Below, piece by piece: positions 45,293 through 54,089 of a DNA stretch of 64,000 nucleotides. Made by a program: the position numbers and the translations under genes. The stretch's first letter is position 1; every line of letters starts with the position of its first letter. Origin of the DNA: Neisseriaceae bacterium. GTDB taxonomy: Bacteria; Pseudomonadota; Gammaproteobacteria; Burkholderiales; UBA11063. Location of the stretch: positions 1-64,000 of the forward strand of contig RXJX01000009.1 of assembly GCA_003963245.1 (NCBI GenBank). The letters run 5' to 3'. Under the pieces are notes generated by a model that saw only the letters and a list, made by a program, of their open reading frames with translations, did no database searches and had not been told where the DNA came from.

Positions 45293-47749
45293 TTATTTTG
45301 TAATTATTTCAAAATTACGATTACCCTTATCAAGTACACAGGTACTCCTCTGTTTACCATGAGAGGTTGTATATTTCTGACAATATCCATTTTCCATTTT
45401 CAAAGTAAACGTTGGATGATCAATTTTGCCATTAGTATTGTCTTTCATGACATAGGTATATTTAAAATTAACTATCTCATTTGGATCATACATTATAGCT
45501 ACTCCATCTGTTACCAAAGCATGAGACCCCGAAGCAATGTCTTTAATTTCTGGCGAATAGTAGTAGTATGTATACTCATCTGGAAACTTGGTAGTAATCG
45601 AGTATTTTTTCCAATCATTATCACCCGCCACTATAGTAGCTTTACCATCTTTTTGTGTAATGCTGATGCTCGTGCCATCATTGTAAACTATGTATCCAGG
45701 TTTTAACTGCTGACAAGAAAATGTTGGGCAAAATACGGTTAGACCCCAACCAAAATTATTTCGGTATTTGATATAATCGTAAAACTTACCAGGAAACTCT
45801 TCTGTTGAATTATTCGACCATGCATGATAATTCACACCGAAGAGGTATAACTTAGTTTTATTGTCTTTTGGCGAGACCATTTTAATACTATAAACACCAG
45901 TCAACTGCGGCGCAGCATGATGCCCACCGGATATTGAGTTATATTTTGGACGATAAAACCGAATTTTTTGCTGACCAATAACAAATAACTCATTCTCTTC
46001 GTAGTTATCCCGTTTATCAACAGCACTTTTTACTGTTGTTAGTGAATCGATCCTGCGATTATTTGCCGCGACAACAGGAACATCGTAATAGTGCTGTGAA
46101 TGATTATATCCTTCTTTTAATTTATCCGCCACTACTCTTCTAAGATTTTGTACTCTATCATTAAATCCACCTATTTTTTCACTATGATCCCAAGTAAATA
46201 AATGAACTCCACCATCATAATGAGAACGTTGAAAATTTGTCGGGATAAAATAAAGCTCACCAGCACCAAAATATCTACTATACGGATTTGGATTATAAGC
46301 TGCAACACCTTTATCAGTATAGACACTAAAAGTACTATTTTTAATTTCAGTATATGGCACTGTAAAATTATTACTTTCCCATGAAGTTAATGCGACTGAC
46401 CCACCATAAATACCACTAAGAGTAAAGCCATCGAAAGATTGAATATTAAGCGAAGCTTTTGACAAAAGTAAATTAAAATCTGTCATTCCGTCAGAAATAT
46501 ACGAATTTGGGTTAGCAAATTTTAAACCAACTTTTCCATAGACATCCTTAATCTTATTCTGTGAGAAATTTGCAAGTATAATTGGGTAAATATACTCAGC
46601 ATAATATTTGCTTACTATTTGCTGATTTTGTGCAGTAGTATTACTTTCACTAATCCCGGGAATTGTATGATAAATTTCTGAACGATAAATATCTTTATAT
46701 TTGCTATCTGAACTAATCAACTGAACCGCCATTTTATCAAGCTGCTGCACCCCCATAACTGCGGATAAAATGCTTGTAAAATATAGAATGTACTGTGAGT
46801 TATAATAATTATATAGAGAAATATAATTTACCCGCTTATTATCCCGACTTTGTTCAGCTAAGAGGTTATCAAGTTTGTAATTAAAATCTTGTAAATTTGT
46901 ACCATTATTATTTATAAAATATTCTAATGCTAATGTAATACTCTTGCGATCAGCCCCAATTGCTTTACTCACAAGTGAATTTGGTATCGTAGTACCGCCC
47001 TGAAACTTATCTAAGTATGAAGTAAGACTATTACCATTTGATTGGATATGTCGCTGAAGATTATTTAATGTGGTATTAATCTCTGATAATTTACCATTAA
47101 TCTCCTTAGTGCTTTTATTAAACTCATCACGATTATATTGAGTATTAAAATCAGTAAGCTTCTGATGAATAGCAATAACTTGGGAATTAATCTGATTTGT
47201 AATATTAAAAATCTCATTTAATTTTGAGTCACTACTGCTTGCTCCCTTACCAATAATTAAGTCCATCATTCCACCAGCAACATCGGCAACTGGTTTGAAG
47301 CCGGGGTAAAGCGTTGCTGCCACCTTAAAAACACCACTAATGCGAATCGAAATATCTTTAGGATCTAGCGCTGAATTTGCCAACCCAGAACTACTCTTTA
47401 AACTACTAGCAGGTAAGGCAGCAAAACCGATATTAAAAACATCATCTCCACTATGATTAGCAAACTTATCTACTGTAGTTTCGCCAATTTTTTTATTACT
47501 ATTATTAGCATATAGTTTTATAGTATGCAATCCAGGATTAATACTCGTGTTTTTAAAAGTAATGTTGCAATATCCACCATTACTGCAGTTTTGTACCGTT
47601 GTTTTCTTTAAACCATTGTCATCAACTTCCGCACGAATAACGGCATATCCATTCAAATCAGTTTTTGAAATGCTGAAAATAGTGTCAGCCGCATAGGTAT
47701 TAGCTGCAATTAGTGCAAAGAAAGTAATTTTTCTTAGTTGCTGATTCAT
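45293..47749 (-). CDS. large secreted protein, toxin-like architecture
   Basis: An 818-residue exported protein. ATG 47749 is chosen for the signal peptide MNQQLRKITFFALIAANTYA; the frame opens earlier at 47860. A short beta-rich domain (about 20-110) is followed by a hydrophobic stretch VAATLYPGFKPVADVAGGMM (about 150) and a heptad-rich coiled-coil block (about 180-270), then a helical segment (to about 420) and a long aromatic, beta-type C-terminal half (about 430-818). The hydrophobic segment plus helical bundle plus beta-half resembles pore-forming or Cry-type toxins in layout; I recognise no family by motif. It is a single-gene unit with its own terminator. Confidence 0.65.
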   Translation of the reverse strand: MNQQLRKITFFALIAANTYAADTIFSISKTDLNGYAVIRAEVDDNGLKKTTVQNCSNGGYCNITFKNTSINPGLHTIKLYANNSNKKIGETTVDKFANHSGDDVFNIGFAALPASSLKSSSGLANSALDPKDISIRISGVFKVAATLYPGFKPVADVAGGMMDLIIGKGASSSDSKLNEIFNITNQINSQVIAIHQKLTDFNTQYNRDEFNKSTKEINGKLSEINTTLNNLQRHIQSNGNSLTSYLDKFQGGTTIPNSLVSKAIGADRKSITLALEYFINNNGTNLQDFNYKLDNLLAEQSRDNKRVNYISLYNYYNSQYILYFTSILSAVMGVQQLDKMAVQLISSDSKYKDIYRSEIYHTIPGISESNTTAQNQQIVSKYYAEYIYPIILANFSQNKIKDVYGKVGLKFANPNSYISDGMTDFNLLLSKASLNIQSFDGFTLSGIYGGSVALTSWESNNFTVPYTEIKNSTFSVYTDKGVAAYNPNPYSRYFGAGELYFIPTNFQRSHYDGGVHLFTWDHSEKIGGFNDRVQNLRRVVADKLKEGYNHSQHYYDVPVVAANNRRIDSLTTVKSAVDKRDNYEENELFVIGQQKIRFYRPKYNSISGGHHAAPQLTGVYSIKMVSPKDNKTKLYLFGVNYHAWSNNSTEEFPGKFYDYIKYRNNFGWGLTVFCPTFSCQQLKPGYIVYNDGTSISITQKDGKATIVAGDNDWKKYSITTKFPDEYTYYYYSPEIKDIASGSHALVTDGVAIMYDPNEIVNFKYTYVMKDNTNGKIDHPTFTLKMENGYCQKYTTSHGKQRSTCVLDKGNRNFEIITK

Positions 47750-48019
47750 GGGTATATTACCTTTAAAATAGTTATTAATTTCACATATAGAGATTATAAT
47801 AGATATTAAATGATAAGTATATGCACGTTTGCGTATAACAACAATGCATTTTCGTATCATAATCCTTATAGCTTAAAGAAATAAATATTGCCAGCATCAA
47901 TAATTTTATTACTGGTTATTCCTTTCTGCTATTCTAACACTCTTGTGATACTATTATTAGTTGAGTATATTACTCAATCCTTACATTAATCCCTTCGGAT
48001 TTTTGGATAAAGTCCAGTG

Positions 48020-48025
48020 TATAAT
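48020..48025 (+). promoter_or_regulatory. -10 box before the Ntn-hydrolase gene
   Basis: A consensus TATAAT at 48020-48025 lies about 115 bases upstream of the Ntn-hydrolase start. The matching -35 is unclear. The rest of the 47750-48140 gap shows nothing recognisable. Confidence 0.4.
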
Positions 48026-48140
48026 ATACTCCTTATTATGGTGATAGCTTAAGTAGAAAACCTTCGGTTATTTCAAAATCGGAAAATGTGCTCAAACCTA
48101 CTGGGACTTAAATAATTAAATATGTTAACGAGGTGTTATT

Positions 48141-49163
48141 ATGTGTACAAGAGTGTTGTATCAAGGAACTGAGGATGTGGTATTGACCGCTAGGGGTATG
48201 GATTGGAATGATGATATGCGTAGCAACATGGTAATTCTACCGCGCAATGTTCAATATATAAGCCATGTAGGAAAGAATCCAATCACATGGACTAGCAAGT
48301 ATGGTAGTGTTGCAGTTTTTGGATATAACGCTGGTGGTACTGATGGGATAAACGAGAAGGGGCTGGCAGTTAATTTGCTTTATTTAGTAGAATCTGATTA
48401 TGGCAACGATCCGCAAGCACAAGATTTATGTATTGTTCAATGGGTACAATTTTCTTTGGATTTATTTGCAACGGTTGCTGAAGCCGTAGAATATTACCGG
48501 ACAACTAAGTTAAACATTGTCTCAGGAACATTACCTAATGGTCGAAGTGCTAGTATGCACTTATCGGTATCTGATAGTTCAGGTGATTCAGCAATCTTTG
48601 AATATCAAAATGGCAAGTTACAGATTCACCATAACCGCGATTATACAGTTATGACTAATTCTCCTCCATATAATGAACAATTGTCATTAAGTAATTATTG
48701 GAAAAACATTAATGGTATGACGTTTTTACCGGGCTCGATCTCCGCAGCCGATCGTTTTGTTAGGACAACATTTTTCTTAAATATAATACCTAAAAGTGTT
48801 GATAAAAATTATATTTCGGCTCTTCCTGAACAAACTTACCACCAACAAGCAATAGCCAGTGTGCTTGGAGTTATTAGATCTGCTGGTGTGCCATTGGGGA
48901 TACAAGATCCCGAAAAGCCGAATATTTCGTCAACGTTATGGCGCACTTTATCCGATCATAAATCAATGGTATATTATTTTGATTCGGCTACATCACCAAG
49001 TATTTTCTGGGTTGATATGAAAAACATAGATTTTGCAAATATTACTTCAGCAATGATGTTACCAAATATTCAGAGCCAACTCTATGCCGGCGATATGTCG
49101 CATGGGTTTGTAAAATATACACTACCTAGCGCGCAAGAGATTAACCAATTAATCAAGTTCTAA
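48141..49163 (+). CDS. choloylglycine hydrolase / penicillin V acylase family (Ntn hydrolase)
   Basis: A 340-residue enzyme. MCTRVLY places the nucleophilic Cys2, exposed after Met removal, and TARGMDW gives the conserved Arg and Asp. YNAGGTDGINEKGLAVNLLY and VMTNSPPYNEQL provide the oxyanion Asn residues. It has no signal peptide, so it acts in the cytoplasm, whereas many Gram-negative relatives are exported. Substrates in this family are bile salts, penicillin V or acyl-homoserine lactones; which one applies cannot be read here. GAGG precedes the ATG. Confidence 0.9.
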   Translation: MCTRVLYQGTEDVVLTARGMDWNDDMRSNMVILPRNVQYISHVGKNPITWTSKYGSVAVFGYNAGGTDGINEKGLAVNLLYLVESDYGNDPQAQDLCIVQWVQFSLDLFATVAEAVEYYRTTKLNIVSGTLPNGRSASMHLSVSDSSGDSAIFEYQNGKLQIHHNRDYTVMTNSPPYNEQLSLSNYWKNINGMTFLPGSISAADRFVRTTFFLNIIPKSVDKNYISALPEQTYHQQAIASVLGVIRSAGVPLGIQDPEKPNISSTLWRTLSDHKSMVYYFDSATSPSIFWVDMKNIDFANITSAMMLPNIQSQLYAGDMSHGFVKYTLPSAQEINQLIKF

Positions 49164-49277
49164 AGCACTTGTACATTATTATTGCTTGCCAAAAATACCG
49201 TAAAACTGCAAAATTGAAGCTAAGGGCTTTACGGTGTTTTGGATAAGATGTAAAGATATAAAATTGAAAGGCTTAAA

Positions 49278-49691
49278 ATGTGTAGTAGTGCAAATGAACA
49301 TGCGTTAACGTGTAGAATTAAACACGTAGATTATAGAATTACTGATATAGACCGAACGATTGAGTTTTATCAGAAAGTATTTGGAATGAAATTATTGCGT
49401 CGTCTTGATATTGAAGAACTGCGAATTTCATTATTATTTGTTGGGTATGGTGATATAGAAACAAATGTTGTACTAGAGTTTTATTATAGCTGGGATGCTA
49501 AGGAACTTGAGCATGGAAATGCATTCCAGCATATATGCATAGGAAGCAACGATATCCATAGAACTTTTGCTCTAGCGGTTCAATGTGGAGCAGTGGCTAT
49601 TAGCAAACCATATAAACCGACATACGCGGATGTTGAAATCGCATGGATATTAGATCCAGATGGTTATAAGATAGAGCTGATGCAAGATTAA
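49278..49691 (+). CDS. gloA: lactoylglutathione lyase (glyoxalase I) family
   Basis: A 137-residue vicinal-oxygen-chelate protein. HVDYRITDIDRTIEFYQKVF supplies the first metal His, VLEFYYSW the Glu, AFQHICIGSNDI the second His and DPDGYKIELMQ the final Glu: the four ligands of glyoxalase I. It detoxifies methylglyoxal using glutathione. An N-terminal CSSANEHALTC extension of about 12 residues is unusual. AAAGG precedes the ATG. Confidence 0.88.
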   Translation: MCSSANEHALTCRIKHVDYRITDIDRTIEFYQKVFGMKLLRRLDIEELRISLLFVGYGDIETNVVLEFYYSWDAKELEHGNAFQHICIGSNDIHRTFALAVQCGAVAISKPYKPTYADVEIAWILDPDGYKIELMQD

Positions 49692-49710
49692 TAACCAACT
49701 GGATTTGACA

Positions 49711-49742
49711 AAAAAGACTTCCGTCACAGGAAGTCTTTAATT
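49711..49742. terminator. bidirectional terminator between gloA and asnB
   Basis: AAAGACTTCC (49713-49722) pairs perfectly with GGAAGTCTTT (49729-49738) around a six-base loop, with A/T runs on the flanks. Confidence 0.85.
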
Positions 49743-49762
49743 ATCAGCGTAATCCAATAGAA

Positions 49763-51322
49763 TTACTCACCACTAGCACCATAGTTAGGCAAATGACGCG
49801 CTGATGGATCATCCAGATCACAATTCGGCCATTCACGGTTTGGTAACCAGTAACCACAAATCACATGATCCTGATTCGGGAACATTTCATTGAATATTTC
49901 GCGATACATCAGACCTTCTTTGGTTAACGGTGGGTTGTCTTTGTATTTAGCTGCACCAGCTGCAAATTCAGCATCAGTATATTTAGCTTCAGCTAACTCA
50001 ATCAAACAATCAACCAAACCATGACCTACTGCATCTGAGAATGCCGCCTTATCACGGAATAAAATCTCAGCTGGTAAATAATCAGTACCATCAAAAGCTT
50101 TACGCAGTAAATATTTACCCATATTATATGTATTTAGTTTTAATTCTGGTTCAATTTCCATCACGTAAGTAACAAATTGTTTATCCGAGAATGGAACCCG
50201 CGCTTCAAGACTATTACCTGCGATACAACGATCAGCACGTAAAACATCATACATATAGAGTTCTTTGATCCGTTTTTGTGACTCTTTTTGGAATTCAACC
50301 GCGCTTGGTGCATAATCAGTATATTTATAACCAAATAATTCATCACTAACTTCGCCACTCAATACCACACGAATATCACTATTTTCACGAATATATTTAC
50401 ACAATAGATACATCGGAGTACTTGCACGAATAGTAGTTACATCCCAAGTTTCAGTATGCCAGATAATTGTACGAAGTACATTTTTGATATCTTCCTGAGT
50501 AAAAATCACTTCATGATGATCTGTACCAAGGTAATCTGCAACTTGTTTCGCGTATTTTAAATCAATTGGGTTATAATCTAATCCAATTGCAAAAGTAGTA
50601 ATTGGTTTAACAGTATGTTTTTGCGCAATAGCACATACTAAACTTGAGTCAAGACCACCGCTTAATAAATAACCAACAGGTACATCAGCATCAAGACGTT
50701 TTACAACGCTAGCGGTCAAAATATTACGAATATTAACTAAAATCTTGTCCATATCATATTGTTTACCACCGGGTAAACGGTATAATTCACAGAAAGGTTT
50801 AATTCCTTCACCATTGTAATAATGCCCAGGAGGGAATGGATAAACTTTTGCACAAAAAGCGATCAAATCTTTCATTTCAGAAGCAAAAGCAATTTGATTC
50901 TCAGCCGTATAACCATAGAATAACGGACGAATCCCCATCGCATCACGTGCAGCAATAACTCGTTTATGGCGTTTATCATACGCAACAAAGGCAAATTCAC
51001 CATCTAAAATATTACATGCTTCAACTAAACGGTGATTTTCTAACACCGGAATAATTGTTTCACAATCAGAATGTGAAATATAAGCATAATCAGTATAAGT
51101 TTGCTTTAATTGCTTATAATTAAAAATTTCGCCATTACATAACATTACCCAACGATCATCTTCAAATGGCTGATCTCCGGCATGAGAAGTATCCACAATC
51201 GCCAAACGATGAAACATAAAAGTATAATCTTCAACTTGCTTGATTTTTGTAATATCCGGGCCACGATAGGCAATCTGACTCTCGGTACCATATTTGCTTG
51301 GTCTGACGCTAATTCCACACAT
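49763..51322 (-). CDS. asnB: asparagine synthetase B (glutamine-hydrolysing)
   Basis: A 519-residue two-domain enzyme. MCGIS places the glutaminase nucleophile Cys2, with YRGPD and the MLCNGEIFNY segment of the Ntn domain. The synthetase domain has the PP-loop LLSGGLDSSLVCAIA and VVLSGEVSDELFGYKY. It converts aspartate and glutamine to asparagine. The final part ending in PSARHLPNYGASGE fits the E. coli-type AsnB. AAAGGA is 11 bases before the ATG. Confidence 0.96.
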   Translation of the reverse strand: MCGISVRPSKYGTESQIAYRGPDITKIKQVEDYTFMFHRLAIVDTSHAGDQPFEDDRWVMLCNGEIFNYKQLKQTYTDYAYISHSDCETIIPVLENHRLVEACNILDGEFAFVAYDKRHKRVIAARDAMGIRPLFYGYTAENQIAFASEMKDLIAFCAKVYPFPPGHYYNGEGIKPFCELYRLPGGKQYDMDKILVNIRNILTASVVKRLDADVPVGYLLSGGLDSSLVCAIAQKHTVKPITTFAIGLDYNPIDLKYAKQVADYLGTDHHEVIFTQEDIKNVLRTIIWHTETWDVTTIRASTPMYLLCKYIRENSDIRVVLSGEVSDELFGYKYTDYAPSAVEFQKESQKRIKELYMYDVLRADRCIAGNSLEARVPFSDKQFVTYVMEIEPELKLNTYNMGKYLLRKAFDGTDYLPAEILFRDKAAFSDAVGHGLVDCLIELAEAKYTDAEFAAGAAKYKDNPPLTKEGLMYREIFNEMFPNQDHVICGYWLPNREWPNCDLDDPSARHLPNYGASGE

Positions 51323-51516
51323 TGATCTATAATTCCTTTTCTAATTAATCAGCTACGCACTACCAGTTTGAAATGCTTAACTCCAACATTTTTAAACAGA
51401 CAACCGTATTTTCTTTATAGTGAATCTATGATTATAAAATATTTTCCCGTAATTGTGTGAGTAATTTTATGCTAAAATCATCATATATTTAAATAAAATT
51501 CAAAGGTTATAACTCT

Positions 51517-52608
51517 ATGTCATTAAAATGTGGAATCGTCGGACTACCAAACGTTGGTAAATCAACTCTTTTTAACGCCCTTACTAAAGCCGGAATCGCT
51601 GCGGAAAATTATCCATTTTGTACTATTGAGCCCAATGTCGGAATCGTCGAAGTTCCCGATGAGCGGATGGCGGAATTAGCCAAGATTGTTAACCCGCAAC
51701 GGATGCAACATGCGATTGTTGAATTTGTCGATATCGCTGGATTAGTTGCTGGAGCATCCAAGGGCGAAGGTCTAGGCAATCAGTTCTTAGCTAATATCCG
51801 CGAAACCGATGCGATTGTCAATGTAGTGCGCTGCTTTGATGATGAAAATGTGGTTCACGTCGCGGGCAAAGTTGATCCGATTGATGATATCGAAGTAATT
51901 ACTATGGAGCTTGCCCTAGCAGATATGACAACCGTTGAAAAGACCATTCAACGCGAAGGTAAAAAAGCCAAGTCTGGCGATAAAGATGCACAACAATTAA
52001 TCGCAATTTTAGAGCGCTTATTACCACATCTCAATGAAGGTAAACCTGCACGTACTTTGGGCTTGGATAAAGATGATGTTGAATTAATCAAACCACTATG
52101 TTTATTAACAATTAAACCCGCAATGTTTGTTGCCAATGTTGCCGAAGATGGTTTTAGCAATAATCCATATCTTGACAAGCTGACTGAATATGCCAAAAGC
52201 CACGATGCGCCTATCGTAGCAATTTGTGCAGCAATTGAATCTGAGATTGCCGAATTAGAAGATGCTGATAAATTGGATTTTCTGCAAGAAATGGGCATGG
52301 AAGAGCCAGGTTTAAATCGCCTGATTCGCGCTGGCTATAATCTATTAGGCTTGCAAACTTATTTTACTGCCGGAGTAAAAGAAGTTCGCGCGTGGACCGT
52401 TAATATTGGCGCTACTGCTCCGCAAGCAGCTGGCGTAATTCACACTGACTTTGAAAAGGGCTTTATCCGTGCCGAAGTTATCGCTTACAGCGATTTCATA
52501 CAATACAAAGGTGAACAAGGCTCTAAAGAAGCCGGCAAAATGCGTCTGGAAGGCAAAGAATACATTGTTAAAGATGGTGATGTAATGCATTTCAGGTTTA
52601 ATGTTTAG
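51517..52608 (+). CDS. ychF: ribosome-binding ATPase YchF
   Basis: A 363-residue Obg-family P-loop protein. [17 protein letters not shown] is the Walker [21 protein letters not shown] the switch region, and the C-terminal TGS domain has [14 protein letters not shown] and [15 protein letters not shown]. YchF prefers ATP over GTP. AAAGG precedes the ATG. A terminator follows, then 6S RNA. Confidence 0.97.
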   Translation: MSLKCGIVGLPNVGKSTLFNALTKAGIAAENYPFCTIEPNVGIVEVPDERMAELAKIVNPQRMQHAIVEFVDIAGLVAGASKGEGLGNQFLANIRETDAIVNVVRCFDDENVVHVAGKVDPIDDIEVITMELALADMTTVEKTIQREGKKAKSGDKDAQQLIAILERLLPHLNEGKPARTLGLDKDDVELIKPLCLLTIKPAMFVANVAEDGFSNNPYLDKLTEYAKSHDAPIVAICAAIESEIAELEDADKLDFLQEMGMEEPGLNRLIRAGYNLLGLQTYFTAGVKEVRAWTVNIGATAPQAAGVIHTDFEKGFIRAEVIAYSDFIQYKGEQGSKEAGKMRLEGKEYIVKDGDVMHFRFNV

Positions 52609-52640
52609 TATCTGATAATCGGATTCAAAGCCTCATTATT

Positions 52641-52671
52641 AAAAGCCATGCAAAAAAAGCATGGTTTTTTT
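52641..52671 (+). terminator. intrinsic terminator of ychF
   Basis: CCATGC (52646-52651) pairs with GCATGG (52659-52664), with A-rich and T-rich flanks extending the stem and a run of seven Ts. Confidence 0.85.
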
Positions 52672-52702
52672 ACACAAATTCAAAACATAGTGCTAAAATA
52701 CT

Positions 52703-52889
52703 CCTTGCCCTGCGATGTTCGTGTAGGTAGTGTAATATTCTCGAACCAATGATGATCTTATATGGGTCGGCTTTCATACAGTGAGCGTGTATTGTTTCTC
52801 GAAATGATCCCATAAGCTGTAAGCAAACCCAAATTCTTAACTAAGGTTCATCAGAATATTCTCTCATACGGCATAGGCGGGGATTTTTT
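52703..52889 (+). ncRNA. ssrS: 6S RNA candidate
   Basis: A 187-base transcript in a gene-free gap. The ends close as CCTTGCC (52703-52709) with GGCGGGG (52876-52882), extended by TGC/GCA. The 5' part contains GCGATGTTCG, as in proteobacterial 6S RNA, and the central part ACAGTGAGCGTGTATTGTTTC then CTCG resembles the side of the sigma70-holding bubble; the 3' side has CGGCATAGGCGGGG and a T-run terminator. A TAAAAT -10 box lies at 52694. The length is normal for 6S. Not confirmed by a covariance search. Confidence 0.75.
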
Positions 52890-52935
52890 ACACCCCTACA
52901 AAATTAACCATATTTTTTACAATGTTTATTTATTC

Positions 52936-53919
52936 ATGCACCAGTTTGCGCACAAACTTAATGATTATATCAACTGGCGAAAAACAGCAGAGCTATTAAT
53001 CGCAAGCCTGCCCGGTGCAATTTTTGCCTATATATTTAATGATCAGTTTTGGTTTAGTGCAAGCTTGATTGCCGTGTGTGCAATTATTCCAATTGGTACT
53101 TCGCATCAAAATTTTTTCTTAGCATTGCTTCATGCCAGCTATATTTTTGCAATGAGTATCCTGCTCTACTATAATTCTGAACAATGGCTACTATACTTGT
53201 TTATTCTAACTATGATGGGGCTAATCTTTGCTGTGGTCGAAACTGACAATCCGCATTTCAAAGATGTTTCGACTTGGACTTTTATTAGTGTGATTTATAT
53301 TTCAATCCGACTGCACGGACGCTACAATTTTAATGTGGGACACGTAGGTGGACTTTATTTACTAATTTTATTCAGTATTTTTGCCAGCATTATCCCATTT
53401 GCGCGTTATGACCGAATTTCAATCCATCCAATAGTTATTCACCACTCAAAGATATTACATTACTTCAAATATTTTCCGCCAATAATTCTCAGTATTTTAG
53501 TCTGGAAAATATATAACCCACCCGAAGTTGAGTGGTTTATCTGGGCAAGCTTATCCGTATTAAACATAGATTATCAGGAAGCCAAAACCAAGATGGAACA
53601 ACGCTTGTGGGGTGGCGGATTTGGAATTATACTAGGTTTGTTAATAATGCCGCTGCTGCCAAAACTGGCTATTCTTAACTACGTATTTTATGTATTAATT
53701 TTAGTTAGTTTTCGTCTATTTTACAAATATCTGCATTGCTATATTTTTCGCTGCTTTTTAATTGTGCTCTTTTCTGGGGTTGAATTTCAAAGTATGGGTA
53801 AAATCCGCATAATGAGTATTCTGATTGGCGGAATGCTGGGTTTAGCTTGCTCACGGTTAATTAGCAATGGTGATAATTACCTCAAGCGTCATTACTGTCG
53901 CCACTCAGCTACACATTGA
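52936..53919 (+). CDS. FUSC-family inner-membrane protein (aromatic acid exporter-like)
   Basis: A 327-residue protein with two blocks of five or six helices, which is half-size compared with YccS or AaeB. The second block reads WFIWASLSVLNIDYQEAKTK then MEQRLWGGGFGIILGLL, the conserved FUSC motif that follows a pair of helices. It probably exports aromatic or weak acids together with other subunits (family knowledge). The start has a poor ribosome-binding site. Confidence 0.75.
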   Translation: MHQFAHKLNDYINWRKTAELLIASLPGAIFAYIFNDQFWFSASLIAVCAIIPIGTSHQNFFLALLHASYIFAMSILLYYNSEQWLLYLFILTMMGLIFAVVETDNPHFKDVSTWTFISVIYISIRLHGRYNFNVGHVGGLYLLILFSIFASIIPFARYDRISIHPIVIHHSKILHYFKYFPPIILSILVWKIYNPPEVEWFIWASLSVLNIDYQEAKTKMEQRLWGGGFGIILGLLIMPLLPKLAILNYVFYVLILVSFRLFYKYLHCYIFRCFLIVLFSGVEFQSMGKIRIMSILIGGMLGLACSRLISNGDNYLKRHYCRHSATH

Positions 53920-54089
53920 AAGCATTAGTTACAGAACACCCTTAAAAACTTAATTATCAATAGCTTAAGGCAAAAAAGTAATGTTTCTCGTTCACAATTC
54001 AACCGCAAATATCCGTTTCGAATATAGTTCAAATTTTAATAAATGCTAAAATATTAATATCTGTACGTAATATCAATAGGAACACATAA

